Origin: Yersinia alsatica
Lineage (GTDB): Bacteria > Pseudomonadota > Gammaproteobacteria > Enterobacterales > Enterobacteriaceae
DNA length: 64,000 nt
Reading direction: 5' to 3'
Assembly: GCF_902170305.1 (NCBI RefSeq)
Contig: NZ_CABHWW010000014.1
Coordinates: forward strand, 124,001-188,000
Below are positions 9,670 to 18,815 of this stretch, piece by piece. Position 1 is the stretch's first letter, and every line of letters starts with the position of its first letter. A program made the position numbers and the translations under genes. The notes below the pieces were generated by a model. The model ran no database searches, was not told the DNA's origin, and saw only the letters and a list, made by a program, of their open reading frames with translations.

Positions 9670-10944
9670 ATGACCAGCAGCAACCTGATTAAACAATTGC
9701 AAGAGCGGGGCCTCGTTGCCCAGGTTACGGATGAAAACGCGTTAGCAGAGAGACTGGCGCAAGGGCCAATTTCACTGTATTGCGGTTTCGATCCTACCGC
9801 AGACAGCTTGCATTTGGGCCATCTGGTTCCATTGTTATGCCTAAAGCGTTTCCAACTGGCAGGGCATCGCCCTGTGGCCTTGGTTGGCGGTGCTACCGGC
9901 ATGATTGGTGATCCGAGCTTTAAGGCCAGCGAACGTAAGCTGAATACCGAAGATACCGTCAATGAGTGGGTGGAGAAAATCCGCCGCCAGGTTTCACCCT
10001 TCCTGGATTTTGATTGCGGTGAAAACAGTGCGATTGCCGCGAATAACTATGACTGGTTTGGTGGCATGAACGTGCTGACTTTCCTGCGCGACATCGGCAA
10101 ACACTTCTCTGTTAATCAGATGATTAATAAAGAAGCGGTGAAACAGCGCTTGAATCGCGATGACAGCGGTATTTCATTCACTGAGTTTTCATACAACTTG
10201 TTGCAAGCATACGATTTCGCCTGCTTGAACAAAGCTCACGGCGTAGTCCTGCAAATTGGCGGTTCGGACCAGTGGGGCAACATTACCTCAGGTATCGACT
10301 TGACTCGTCGTCTTCACCAGCAGCAGGCTTATGGTCTGACCGTGCCGTTGATCACTAAAGCAGATGGCACCAAGTTTGGTAAGACCGAAGGTGGCGCAGT
10401 ATGGCTTGATCCGCAGAAAACCAGTCCGTACAAATTCTATCAATTCTGGATTAATACTGCGGATGCTGATGTTTATCGCTTCCTGAAATTCTTTACTTTC
10501 ATGAGCATGGAAGAGATTAATGCACTGGAAGAAGAAGATAAAAACAGTGGCAAAGCACCACGGGCGCAGTATGTACTGGCCGAAAATGTGACCGCTATGG
10601 TTCATGGCGCTGAAGGTCTGGCAGCGGCCAAACGTATTACCGATAGCTTGTTTTCAGGTAATCTGCATGACATGACCGAAGCTGACTTTGCCCAGTTGGC
10701 ACAAGATGGGATGCCGACGATTGAGCTGAGCCGTGATGCAGATTTGCAGCAAGCGCTGGTGAATGCCGAGCTGGTGCCGTCCCGCGGTCAGGCACGCACG
10801 ATGATTAACTCTAATGCCGTTGCCATCAATGGTGAGAAGCAGTCAGATCCAGAATATACTTTCACTGATGCTGATCGCCTATTCGGCCGCTATACCTTAT
10901 TGCGCCGTGGCAAAAAACATTATTGCCTGATTAGCTGGTTATAA
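9670..10944 (+). CDS. tyrS: Tyrosyl-tRNA synthetase TyrS
   Basis: Class I aminoacyl-tRNA synthetase charging tRNA-Tyr, 424 residues like E. coli TyrS. The HIGH motif is HLGH (residues 48-51) and the KMSKS-equivalent is KFGKT (near 235). The tyrosine pocket includes YCGFDPT and GGSDQWGN. An S4 RNA-binding domain forms the C terminus ([19 protein letters not shown]). ATG 9670 gives [14 protein letters not shown], aligned with E. coli [10 protein letters not shown]; an in-frame ATG at 9658 would add four residues. A tandem repeat occupies the leader, and pdxY follows after a terminator. Confidence 0.97.
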   Translation: MTSSNLIKQLQERGLVAQVTDENALAERLAQGPISLYCGFDPTADSLHLGHLVPLLCLKRFQLAGHRPVALVGGATGMIGDPSFKASERKLNTEDTVNEWVEKIRRQVSPFLDFDCGENSAIAANNYDWFGGMNVLTFLRDIGKHFSVNQMINKEAVKQRLNRDDSGISFTEFSYNLLQAYDFACLNKAHGVVLQIGGSDQWGNITSGIDLTRRLHQQQAYGLTVPLITKADGTKFGKTEGGAVWLDPQKTSPYKFYQFWINTADADVYRFLKFFTFMSMEEINALEEEDKNSGKAPRAQYVLAENVTAMVHGAEGLAAAKRITDSLFSGNLHDMTEADFAQLAQDGMPTIELSRDADLQQALVNAELVPSRGQARTMINSNAVAINGEKQSDPEYTFTDADRLFGRYTLLRRGKKHYCLISWL

Positions 10945-10956
10945 GAATGAAATAAG

Positions 10957-10988
10957 ATAAGGGGCAGAAATGTCCCTTATTTTTTTTA
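10957..10988 (+). terminator. Rho-independent terminator of tyrS
   Basis: AAGGGG / TCCCTT stem with one G-T pair, followed by ATTTTTTTT. Confidence 0.8.
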
Positions 10989-11013
10989 AGCGCCCTTAAC
11001 TTTAGGCCGTATC

Positions 11014-11880
11014 ATGAAAAATATACTTTCGATTCAATCACACGTTGTTTTTGGTCATGCAGGGAATAGCGCTGCTGAATTTCCTATGCGCCGGATGGGG
11101 GTTAATGTCTGGCCGCTGAATACTGTCCAGTTTTCCAATCATACGCAATATGGTCACTGGACCGGATGTGTGATGCCCGCCAGCCATTTAACTGAAATTG
11201 TCCAAGGCATTGCCAATATTGATCGGCTGAAAGATTGTGATGCTGTATTGAGTGGTTATATTGGTTCCCCCGAGCAAGGCGGCCATATATTGGCGGCAGT
11301 GGCGCAAGTAAAACAGGCCAATCCAGCAGCTTGGTATTTCTGCGACCCGGTGATGGGGCATCCTGAGAAGGGCTGTATTGTTGCTCCCGGTGTGGCTGAG
11401 TTCTTCTGCAAAGAGGCATTACCCGCCAGTGATATTATTGCCCCCAATCTGCTTGAACTAGAGCAACTTAGCGGTGTGCGAGTAGAAAATGTCGAGCAGG
11501 CGGTTAACGTTGCCCGCGAACTTTGTGCTAAAGGGCCAAAAATTGTATTGGTTAAGCACCTGAGCCGAGCAGGTTATCATGCTGATTGCTTTGAAATGCT
11601 CTTAGTTACCGCTGATGAGGCATGGCACATTAGCCGCCCGCTGGTGGACTTTGGCGCTCGTCAGCCGGTGGGTGTCGGTGATTTGACCAGTGGTTTATTA
11701 TTGGTCAATCTGCTTAAAGGCGAGCCACTGGATAAGGCGCTTGAGCATGTGACGGCGGCAGTATATGAAGTGATGCTGAAAACTCAGGCAATGGGTGAGT
11801 ATGAGCTTCAGGTGGTTGCAGCGCAGGATACTATTGTTAATCCGTCATGCCAATTCACCGCTAATCCCCTTGGTATTTGA
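11014..11880 (+). CDS. pdxY: Pyridoxal kinase PdxY
   Basis: Ribokinase-fold kinase phosphorylating pyridoxal in B6 salvage, 288 residues (E. coli 287). The N terminus [20 protein letters not shown] holds the substrate Ser/His. The catalytic anion-hole motif is GVGD (residues 220-223), and the ATP region is LVKHL. Its stop lies inside or at the edge of an ERIC element, so the last codons may come from the insertion. It is preceded by a tyrS terminator, so it probably has its own weak promoter or is reached by read-through. Confidence 0.94.
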   Translation: MKNILSIQSHVVFGHAGNSAAEFPMRRMGVNVWPLNTVQFSNHTQYGHWTGCVMPASHLTEIVQGIANIDRLKDCDAVLSGYIGSPEQGGHILAAVAQVKQANPAAWYFCDPVMGHPEKGCIVAPGVAEFFCKEALPASDIIAPNLLELEQLSGVRVENVEQAVNVARELCAKGPKIVLVKHLSRAGYHADCFEMLLVTADEAWHISRPLVDFGARQPVGVGDLTSGLLLVNLLKGEPLDKALEHVTAAVYEVMLKTQAMGEYELQVVAAQDTIVNPSCQFTANPLGI

Positions 11881-11989
11881 AGTCGCAGAGTTGTTAGCTA
11901 CGTGCACTCATCCCAGTGACTTAGTGAACTAAGCTCCAGTGGATTCGTTCAGTTGCCGCCTTGCTGCAATACGAAATCTATTGGGTAGA
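11872..11989. repeat. ERIC (IRU) repeat element
   Basis: The core CAGTGACTTAGTGAACTAAGC corresponds to the ERIC central palindrome (consensus CAGTCACTTAC..GTAAGCTCC), and GTGGATTCG..TTGCCGCC and CTGCAATACGAAAT..TTGGGTA match the ERIC right arm as I remember it. The palindrome CTTAGT-GA-ACTAAG is at 11920-11933. The exact left edge is uncertain, because sequence resembling the ERIC arm begins about ten bases before the pdxY stop. Confidence 0.8.
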
Positions 11990-12002
11990 TAAGCTGCCAT
12001 TT

Positions 12003-12031
12003 ATATCAAGCGCCCCTTAAAGAGGGGCGCT
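12003..12031 (-). terminator. Terminator hairpin downstream of gstA
   Basis: Perfect 9-bp stem AGCGCCCCT / AGGGGCGCT with a 5-base loop (12009-12031). Transcription from gstA meets TTGATATAA after the stem, so the T-run is weak. Confidence 0.6.
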
Positions 12032-12048
12032 GTTATTAATTTAATCTC

Positions 12049-12657
12049 TTATTTCTTCGCGTCTTCGGCGGCTAATGCCGCTTTTACTGCTGGGCGTTCA
12101 GCCACTCGTGCCATAAATTTATCTAAATGGCTGCGTTGCTTAATTTCAAGCTTCAACGCATTGGCCCAGCGGGTGACGGTAAATAGATAAGCGTCAGCTA
12201 CACTGAATTTTTTGCCTAACAGATAATCATGCTGTGCTAATACGCTATCGACATAACTGAATTGCTTATCCAGCCGCTCACGAGCAATCGCTTTATACTC
12301 TTCAGGTGTTTTTGAATTAAACAGTGGGCTGAAACCTTTATGTAATTCAGTCGCAACGAAGTTTAACCACTCAATGGCATGGTAGCGGGAAAGGGTACCT
12401 GATGGGGCAATCAGATGGCGATCAGGCACTTTATCCGCCAAATATTGCACGATAGCCACACCTTCAGTTAGCAGGCTACCATCATCCAGCAGCAGCGCGG
12501 GGACCTGTCCTTTGGGATTGATGCTTAAATAGTCTTCACCCGTTTCAGTCTTTTTGGTCGCCAGATCGACGCTTTCAATACTGAAGTCCAATCCTGCTTC
12601 ACGTAATACGATATGCGGAGATAAAGAACAGGCACCGGGTTTATAGAACAATTTCAT
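12049..12657 (-). CDS. gstA: Glutathione S-transferase GstA (beta class)
   Basis: Cytoplasmic GST of 202 residues. The N-terminal thioredoxin-fold domain starts [15 protein letters not shown] with the beta-class Cys10; [12 protein letters not shown] is the cis-Pro loop and [12 protein letters not shown] holds the glutathione-binding Glu/Ser-type segment. The all-alpha C-terminal domain carries [13 protein letters not shown] (His106 region) and [12 protein letters not shown], the N-capping box. ATG 12657 is chosen over GTG 12660 because AAGGAG lies six bases upstream. Convergent with pdxY, the E. coli gene order. Confidence 0.93.
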   Translation of the reverse strand: MKLFYKPGACSLSPHIVLREAGLDFSIESVDLATKKTETGEDYLSINPKGQVPALLLDDGSLLTEGVAIVQYLADKVPDRHLIAPSGTLSRYHAIEWLNFVATELHKGFSPLFNSKTPEEYKAIARERLDKQFSYVDSVLAQHDYLLGKKFSVADAYLFTVTRWANALKLEIKQRSHLDKFMARVAERPAVKAALAAEDAKK

Positions 12658-12869
12658 CACAAACTCCTTAATAGAGCACTGAAAGAAAAAAGCTTCCTTA
12701 ATCCTAAGGCAGACGAGAGAAAAATGCAGCTAGCGACGTAAGATAATTATGCGGAAAATAACAGTGGGAATAGAAATCAATGTGGTGCAAGAAATAAAGC
12801 GCCCGCAGCGGAGAGGACTTCCCCGCTGTAGGTCATCCATGACAGCTAATTTCTGTCAGTGGAAATTAA

Positions 12870-13133
12870 TTACCGTGGTGGACGGGTGCTGATCGATGCT
12901 GACCAGCTAAAAGTGGTGGTGCTTGGTGCTGTTTTTTTGGTTTTTCTTTCGACGCGGGTTAACTTGGCGACTTGTTCTCTGGCGTGCATGATTTTTTCTA
13001 TTGCTTCGTCTTTGACTTTATTTTGTTCTGAATTGGTTAATGCCCTTCCTAAATTGATCCTGGCTTTATCGAGTTGCGTTTTGACGTCACGTTGCTCACT
13101 TTCGGTCATTTCTTTTAATGTCAGCTTTTTCAT
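12870..13133 (-). CDS. yjbD: DUF3811 family protein YjbD
   Basis: An 87-residue highly charged, mostly helical cytoplasmic protein of unknown function. The N terminus (LKEMTESEQRDVKTQLDKAR) and the C terminus (FSWSASISTRPPR) align with E. coli YjbD, as I recall it. AAGG lies seven bases upstream of ATG. In E. coli yjbD sits elsewhere, so its place here between gstA and yohC is a rearrangement. An antisense open frame at 12859-13221 is a shadow. Confidence 0.85.
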   Translation of the reverse strand: MKKLTLKEMTESEQRDVKTQLDKARINLGRALTNSEQNKVKDEAIEKIMHAREQVAKLTRVERKTKKTAPSTTTFSWSASISTRPPR

Positions 13134-13266
13134 TTTTTTTGCCTTGTTTGCATCAGTCCTACACAGTGTACAACCTTATGCTGTACGGGGATGTAAGAGA
13201 TTGCGATCCAGGCGACATTAATTACCATAAAAGCCTGTTAGCGGTTTCAAATAGGAAATAAAGAAC

Positions 13267-13296
13267 CCCGCTTTACGAAAAATTTCGCAAAGCGGG
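13267..13296 (-). terminator. Long hairpin downstream of yohC
   Basis: Near-perfect 30-bp palindrome CCCGCTTTACGAAA / TTTCGCAAAGCGGG (one wobble). On the minus strand it is followed by a pyrimidine-rich run containing TTCTTTATTT. Confidence 0.6.
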
Positions 13297-13347
13297 TAGT
13301 AGCAGCAAGACCAGGAGTGAAGAAAAAGCGAGTGCAAAGCCTATTGG

Positions 13348-13938
13348 CTATAGCAATCGTGAACCGTAGCCCCACAGTAGAACGGTCAGGCCAAGGAGTA
13401 ACTCTAATACTAAAACGCCAATGGCAAAGGTGGAGCCGGAGAAGATAAATCCCTCTTGTCGGTCAATATTCAAGAAGGTAGGGATCCCCAGATACATCAG
13501 ATAACCGGCATAGCAAAGTGCCACAATCCCCACCAGCAAACACAGCCAAATAATAGGGTAGAGGGCCACCACACCCGCTAAAAACATCGGTGTCGCGGCA
13601 TAACCGGCGAACAGGGTACAACTTTGCCAACTGGGGCGGCTTTCATAGCGGCGCGCCATCCAGTAAATCACGCGGCCCATCAGGGCGACGGCGGCCAGGA
13701 TCAAAACATAGAAAATAATGGCGGAATAGAGCGCGGTAAGGGGTGTCAGTTTTATGCTCTGGCCATCACCGAAATTCCAGCCCACTTGCGTGGTGCCGAT
13801 AAACGCGCAAATCACCGGAATAGCGGCCATCAACAGTACGTGATGAGCATACAGGTGCTGGACACTTTCACCTTCATGCTTGATTTGCTGCAATTCCTGA
13901 CTGGGATGGGTCAGAAGCCCCCATACATGGTTGATCAT
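13348..13938 (-). CDS. yohC: Yip1-family inner-membrane protein YohC
   Basis: A 196-residue membrane protein with five predicted membrane segments (about residues 34-52, 70-92, 105-130, 135-150 and 168-192). It matches E. coli YohC over its length: MINHVWGLLTHPSQE, ICAFIGTTQVGWNFGDG, YLGIPTFLNI. Function unknown. AGGAGGTGACTT before ATG 13938 is a strong ribosome-binding site. Confidence 0.9.
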   Translation of the reverse strand: MINHVWGLLTHPSQELQQIKHEGESVQHLYAHHVLLMAAIPVICAFIGTTQVGWNFGDGQSIKLTPLTALYSAIIFYVLILAAVALMGRVIYWMARRYESRPSWQSCTLFAGYAATPMFLAGVVALYPIIWLCLLVGIVALCYAGYLMYLGIPTFLNIDRQEGFIFSGSTFAIGVLVLELLLGLTVLLWGYGSRLL

Positions 13939-14169
13939 AAGTCACCTCCTTGCCCGCTACCGGCCGCGAATAACAGACAAATATCATCCCCATAGCACTG
14001 GGGGATGGGGTTTAATGCCACACGACCTAAGATCAGTATAGTTCGTTTTTTACACTGTCATAATGTGATGCTGTTCACGCACAAGTGGGAGAGGATTGCA
14101 GACATCAATAGCTTAAATACCTAAGATAGGTCATTAACCATATCAATGAACTCACCACAGGAGCAGTTA

Positions 14170-14526
14170 ATGGGTATTCAGGGAAATGATAGTCGGATCG
14201 ACAACATAGAGTTTGCCGTCAGTGACATTGCCCGTTCGAAGGCGTTTTATGGCACGGTTTTCAACTGGCAGTTTACTGATTACGGGCCGGGATACTGTGA
14301 GTTTACTGATGGCCGGTTGACTGGGGGTTTTACTACCTTAAGTGAGGTTCAGCCTAATGGCGGGCCGCTAATTATTCTGTATGCAGATAATTTAGAACAG
14401 ACGCAAAAACGTCTGGTAGCGGCGGGTGCGCCAATTGTGGTGCCTATTTTTGCTTTTCCAGGTGGACGACGTTTCCACTTTACCGATCCAGATGGTTATC
14501 AATTGGCGGTATGGTCAGATAACTAA
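14170..14526 (+). CDS. VOC (glyoxalase/bleomycin-resistance) superfamily protein
   Basis: A 118-residue single-domain protein with the betaalphabetabetabeta modules of the vicinal-oxygen-chelate fold: NIEFAVSDIARSKAFYGTVFNW at the N terminus and GRRFHFTDPDGYQLAVWSD at the C terminus. It is commonly called a lactoylglutathione-lyase-like protein, but the substrate is unknown. The start ATG 14170 has AGGAG at 14158; an in-frame ATG at 14146 has no ribosome-binding site. It is a single-gene unit ending in a terminator. Confidence 0.85.
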   Translation: MGIQGNDSRIDNIEFAVSDIARSKAFYGTVFNWQFTDYGPGYCEFTDGRLTGGFTTLSEVQPNGGPLIILYADNLEQTQKRLVAAGAPIVVPIFAFPGGRRFHFTDPDGYQLAVWSDN

Positions 14527-14549
14527 GTTGCCCATGATCAACTTGAAAA

Positions 14550-14580
14550 AAACCGCCCAAGAGTGAAAGGCGGTTTTTAA
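14550..14580. terminator. Bidirectional terminator between VOC gene and MBL-fold gene
   Basis: AAACCGCC / GGCGGTTT stem, 11-base loop, TTTTT on the plus strand and TTTTTTT on the minus strand. Confidence 0.88.
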
Positions 14581-14605
14581 TCTCAGCGGATTAAGCCGTA
14601 TTGCT

Positions 14606-15613
14606 TTATTTCTTCTCAATCAGTGGGCTGTATTCCACTGGCACCCAAGTGTAACCGACTTTATCAGCCCGAACATGGCCGAGGCCAGGGAACGGAAGAT
14701 GAGCACCGGCTACCCACAGTTTGTCTTTCGCGGCTTCAGCAAAAATGGCTTTGCGGGTTGCAATGGCCTGTTTGCTATCAGAATCAAACTCTAAAGAGAC
14801 ATTCGGATGTGCGAATTGAATGGAGTGACTGTGCACGATATCCCCCCAAACCAGCAAATTGTCACCTTTTGAAGAGAAAAGATATGAGGTATGGCCCGGT
14901 GTATGGCCCGGAGTCGGCACCACTTTGACGCCAGGGAGTAGGGTTTCACCCGCCGTGTATATTTTTAACTTATTATTGGCGACATAAGGGGCAACCGACT
15001 CCATTGATTTTTCAAACATTGGGCGGTGCTCTGGTGGTGCCTTACTGGCGACGTCTTTATTCAACCAAAAATCCGCATCCCCTTTTGACACATAGACCGT
15101 GGCGTTGGAGAACACGGCTTTGCCTTGATTGTTGATGCCACAAGCATGGTCGGGGTGCAGGTGAGTCAGTAGCACGGTATCAATCTGTTCCGGCTGATAA
15201 CCTGCGGCGCGAATATTATCCACCACTACCCCGAGTGTCGGCCCGAAACATTGTGCCGCGCCAGCATCAACTAACACCAAGTGACTGCCGGTGTTAATCA
15301 AGAAAGCATTTACCGCTGTCTGCACGCCGTTAGTGCTATCAATAAACATACTGGAGAGCAGCGTTTGGATATCTTTTTCGCTGATATCTTTCAGCAGATT
15401 AGTGCCCAGTTTTATATAACCGTCATAGATAGCCGTGACTTCAAAATCCCCTAATGCCATCCGGTAGTAACCGGGAACCTGTGTTTGCTGCTGGGCGGGC
15501 GCTGCGGCGCTACTGATCGTCGGCAGGCTGAGAGCCAGAGTGCTGGCCCCGACAACTGACAGCGCCAGTAATGTTTGGCGGAGTTTTGTTTTGCTAAGCA
15601 ATGCAGTCTTCAT
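14606..15613 (-). CDS. Exported metallo-beta-lactamase-fold hydrolase
   Basis: Predicted periplasmic enzyme of 335 residues. The signal peptide has a basic N terminus (MKTALLSKTKLR), a hydrophobic core and an Ala-rich cleavage region near ISSAAAPA. The zinc motif HxHxDH is present as THLHPDHACG, with further ligands in PTPGHTPGHTSYL, WGDIVHS and a late AGAHLPFPG. This is the group that includes AHL-lactonase-like and other MBL hydrolases; the substrate cannot be read from sequence. Start ATG 15613 has TGAGGG upstream; the longer in-frame start at 15655 would disrupt the signal peptide. Confidence 0.82.
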   Translation of the reverse strand: MKTALLSKTKLRQTLLALSVVGASTLALSLPTISSAAAPAQQQTQVPGYYRMALGDFEVTAIYDGYIKLGTNLLKDISEKDIQTLLSSMFIDSTNGVQTAVNAFLINTGSHLVLVDAGAAQCFGPTLGVVVDNIRAAGYQPEQIDTVLLTHLHPDHACGINNQGKAVFSNATVYVSKGDADFWLNKDVASKAPPEHRPMFEKSMESVAPYVANNKLKIYTAGETLLPGVKVVPTPGHTPGHTSYLFSSKGDNLLVWGDIVHSHSIQFAHPNVSLEFDSDSKQAIATRKAIFAEAAKDKLWVAGAHLPFPGLGHVRADKVGYTWVPVEYSPLIEKK

Positions 15614-15772
15614 CGATACCCTCAGAGGTGAGTAAAAAATCTTGTTATAGACCAAATGTATTTTCTAAATGGATGGTTGTCACTCAAAGGATTGAGCAGG
15701 GGCAGTGTTTAGGAAATATTAGGTGGGGGGATGGAAATTTCCAGTTTGGCGTAGGAACGTCGTCGGCAAGCG

Positions 15773-15807
15773 TAAAAATAAAAACAGCGCCCCAGAGGAG
15801 CGCTGTT
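15773..15807 (-). terminator. Terminator of dtpA
   Basis: On the minus strand AACAGCGC / GCGCTGTT (15783-15807) is followed by TTTTATTTTTACG. Confidence 0.85.
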
Positions 15808-15821
15808 AGTTAGTCAGATAA

Positions 15822-17348
15822 TTATGCTGCTGTTACCGGGGTGGCTTTCTTGCTGTCACTCGGTGCCAATGTCATGCGATACAGTTTTGGCGCAGTCAGC
15901 ATCATCAGTACGGCGATGACGGCGGTGACAATACCAATCTGCATAAACACGTGGCTGTAGATAGCCAGTGATGCATGGGCGTCGGTGATATCACTTGGTA
16001 CAGCGGTCAATGCCGCGACTTTACCGGCGATCAGGGCTGCTGCCGCAGTGGTCAGGAACCATGACCCCATGATGAAGCCCATTAAACGCTGAGGAACCAG
16101 CTGTGCAACCATCGCCAGACCGAGGCCAGAAATCATTAATTCACCGATACTTTGCAGTGCATAGCTCAGAATCAGCCAGTTGACGGAGACGATACCGTGC
16201 TCGTTAGCGAAGCTTGCGCCCCATGGCAAGACCAGGAATGCCGCAGAACAAAGCACCATGCCGAAAGCAAACTTATGTGGCATTGGCAGGCGGTCGCCCA
16301 TTTTATTATAGATAGCGGCCAATATTGGGCTGGCAACCATGATCCAGAATGGGTTCAGTGCCTGATATTGTTCTGGTTCAAAAGCAATGCCAAAGATTGA
16401 ATGCTCAACGTTATGAATAGCAAAGAAGTTCAGTGAGGTTGGCATTTGGCTATACAGCACAAAGAACACCACGGCTTCCAGCATCAACAGGAAAGCCACA
16501 ATCATTCGGCGACGTGCTGTCCCGTGCAGAGAAAACGTCTCTTTGGCAAAGATAAAGATAATGCCCAGTGAAACCAGTGCCAGTGCCCAGCGCGCCACAA
16601 TTTGATTGTGCAACAACCAGCTAGACAGGGTAACCAATGCAACCACGCCAATCAGTACCATCAGTAATTTTTTAAACTGCAATGGTGCAAAGTCAGGTTT
16701 AGAACCTTGGTTTTTCACCCACTTACGGCAGAACCAGAAGTTCACCAGAGTGATCAACATCCCCACTACGCTGAGAGAGAATGCCACGCTCCAACCATAT
16801 TTAGCGGCTAACCATGGTGTTGCCAGCATAGAGAAGAACGAACCGATATTGACGGACATATAGTACATGGTGAATGCACCGTCCAAACGCGGGTCGTCTT
16901 TGTTATAGCAGGTTGAGAGCAGGGAGGATGGGTTAGCTTTAAACAAACCATTACCAACAGCAATGGTCGCCATGCCCAGATAAACCCAGAAAATGTCATG
17001 ACCCGAGTAGGCGATCATGGTATAGCCCACTGCCAATGTCAGTGCGCCGAGCACGATGACACGTTTCGCGCCGAGAACCTTATCACCTAACCAGCCACCG
17101 ATGGCCACAAAGCCATAAACCAGTGCGCTGAAGGAAGAGAATAACGTGATGGAATCGGCTTCGCTCATCCCGAGCATTTTGACCAGATAAACGGCCATGA
17201 TCCCTTGCAGGCCGTAATAACCAAAACGTTCCCAAAGCTCTATAGAAAAGATCAGATAGAACGCTTTCGGCTGCTTGAAAGCATTCATGCTGATGTTTTC
17301 GGGCTGTTCACTGTTTGGTGGTTGTTGATTGCTGTTTGCTGTTGACAC
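15822..17348 (-). CDS. dtpA: Proton-dependent di/tripeptide permease DtpA (POT/PTR family)
   Basis: Inner-membrane symporter of 508 residues, 14 predicted membrane segments. The PTR signature [19 protein letters not shown] carries the proton-coupling ExxER motif, [15 protein letters not shown] is the cytoplasmic loop signature and FYxG-type [12 protein letters not shown] follows. A GTG start at 17348 gives MSTANSNQQ..., like E. coli DtpA; AGAGG lies upstream, and the longer ATG extension at 17417 has no homology. The 540-bp upstream region contains an OmpR-like site; E. coli tppB/dtpA is OmpR-dependent (established). Confidence 0.94.
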   Translation of the reverse strand: MSTANSNQQPPNSEQPENISMNAFKQPKAFYLIFSIELWERFGYYGLQGIMAVYLVKMLGMSEADSITLFSSFSALVYGFVAIGGWLGDKVLGAKRVIVLGALTLAVGYTMIAYSGHDIFWVYLGMATIAVGNGLFKANPSSLLSTCYNKDDPRLDGAFTMYYMSVNIGSFFSMLATPWLAAKYGWSVAFSLSVVGMLITLVNFWFCRKWVKNQGSKPDFAPLQFKKLLMVLIGVVALVTLSSWLLHNQIVARWALALVSLGIIFIFAKETFSLHGTARRRMIVAFLLMLEAVVFFVLYSQMPTSLNFFAIHNVEHSIFGIAFEPEQYQALNPFWIMVASPILAAIYNKMGDRLPMPHKFAFGMVLCSAAFLVLPWGASFANEHGIVSVNWLILSYALQSIGELMISGLGLAMVAQLVPQRLMGFIMGSWFLTTAAAALIAGKVAALTAVPSDITDAHASLAIYSHVFMQIGIVTAVIAVLMMLTAPKLYRMTLAPSDSKKATPVTAA

Positions 17349-17887
17349 GAGAAACCTCTGTTTTTCACTACCGGCCATAAATGACAGGAAATACAAAAGT
17401 GAATGCGCGGATGGCATCCTTTTGCGTTGTTATAAGATGTTTGGCGGCGGTTAATGTTCACTATCTTTGTCAACGAGACAAGGCTTTTGTAATGTTCTGT
17501 TACATATATCCCTCTCAGCTCGATGTAACCATGTTACAAATGTTATGCAGTATTAACGTTTATGTTTTGGCTGTTTGGCGAATTTTTGTTTTGATTAAAA
17601 GCTGAACTGATTTTATTTAGTGATATATTCTGCTATTTGGCTAATTTATGGTTCATATAGTTATCTGTATGTGAATAACCAAACCAATATTGTGCTTATA
17701 TGGAAAAGTCTGAAATTATCCAAATTTAGCTTAAATGTTAACCAGGTAAAAACCTGAGCCGCGAGTTAAACTGGGATCTGGATCAGAGAGTTGTGTAAAT
17801 TTTTTCATCTAAAAGCACCCCAAGGGCAAAACATAGGGTGCGAGCACAATGATATACTGCTGGTAATCGTAAAAATCTGAGTATTGT
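17349..17887. other. A+T-rich divergent promoter region, dtpA / LysR gene
   Basis: A 539-bp stretch without a credible gene; a short open frame at 17381-17605 has no family resemblance. It holds an OmpR-like motif (separate entry) and TGTAAC-CAT-GTTACA at 17524-17538. Confidence 0.6.
17485..17510. promoter_or_regulatory. Possible OmpR-binding site upstream of dtpA
   Basis: TTTTGTAATG followed by TTCTGTTACATATAT resembles the two-part OmpR site with GTTACATAT-type half sites. It lies about 140-160 bp upstream of the dtpA GTG. Assignment is by pattern plus the known OmpR dependence of E. coli dtpA. Confidence 0.35.
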
Positions 17888-18793
17888 ATGGATATCAAAC
17901 AGCTTATCTATCTCTGTAATTTAGAGCGCGAAAAACACTTTGGCCGCGCGGCTGAAGCCAGCTTCGTTAGTCAGCCGACACTGTCGATGCGCTTGAAAAA
18001 TCTGGAGCGGGAGCTGGGAGTGGCCCTGATAAACCGTGGCAATAACTTTGAAGGATTTACGGCGGAAGGTGAGCGTGTTTTAGCTTGGGCGCGGGAGATT
18101 GTCTCGGTCTATCAAGGGCTAAAACTAGAAGTTGAGTCACTCAAAAATGGGTTAAATGGCACGCTGCGTATTGGTGTGGTGCCACAATGCAGTATTTCAC
18201 TGGCGCGTTTGCTGAAAAGCGCCAGCGAGCACTATCCCCATCTGGACTATCGGGTTTCAGTATTAAGTGCGGATCAGCTGCTCGAGGCGTTGACCGGTCA
18301 CTCAGTGGATGTCGGTATTGGCTTTTTTGAACTGAACACATTGAAAGAATTGCATTTTCAGGTTCAGCCTTTAGTTGATAGTGGTGTTGATGTGGTGTTT
18401 CATCCCGAGCATTTCCCTGATTTGGTTGGTACTGAGCCGCTGACATTGGCGCAAACAGCCGCCTTACCACTCTGTTTAACGGAGCCTAGCCGCTATTTTC
18501 GCCGCTATCTGGATAACAACTTTCGCGATGCGGGGCTGTCATTGCATGCCCGGCTGGAAAGCACCTCAATTTTCCAGTTGTTACAAGGTGTTTTTGTCGG
18601 GCTGGGCTGCGGGTTGTTCCCTCAGGGCAGTTTGTTGCCGGATATGTCGCCAGCACTACAGCGGCGGCCAGTGGATATCCCTAAGATGAGCCGACATGCC
18701 GCCGTGGTCGTGGCTGAGCCAGGGCGAGTCACACCACTGGCTCAGCATTTCTTTGATGTTGCCCACGCGTGGTTAGCGACTCACGAAGCTTGA
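17888..18793 (+). CDS. LysR-family transcriptional regulator
   Basis: A 301-residue LTTR. The N-terminal winged helix is MDIKQLIYLCNLEREKHFGRAA with recognition segment SQPTLSMRLKNLERELG; the effector domain starts at about residue 90 (GTLRIGVVPQCS). The overall layout resembles OxyR-type LTTRs, but I cannot align the OxyR redox cysteines, so peroxide sensing is not claimed. It is divergent from dtpA and convergent with the CMD-domain gene (22 bp gap). Target genes unknown. Confidence 0.87.
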   Translation: MDIKQLIYLCNLEREKHFGRAAEASFVSQPTLSMRLKNLERELGVALINRGNNFEGFTAEGERVLAWAREIVSVYQGLKLEVESLKNGLNGTLRIGVVPQCSISLARLLKSASEHYPHLDYRVSVLSADQLLEALTGHSVDVGIGFFELNTLKELHFQVQPLVDSGVDVVFHPEHFPDLVGTEPLTLAQTAALPLCLTEPSRYFRRYLDNNFRDAGLSLHARLESTSIFQLLQGVFVGLGCGLFPQGSLLPDMSPALQRRPVDIPKMSRHAAVVVAEPGRVTPLAQHFFDVAHAWLATHEA

Positions 18794-18815
18794 TGACCAG
18801 CAGTATGGATGAGCA

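Noticed and set aside
9498-9962. 154-codon minus-strand frame over the tyrS start and its repeat
   Set aside because: Antisense to a certain gene; its codons are formed by the tandem repeat.
12859-13221. 120-codon plus-strand frame across yjbD
   Set aside because: It is the antisense shadow of yjbD, which has clear DUF3811 similarity and a ribosome-binding site.
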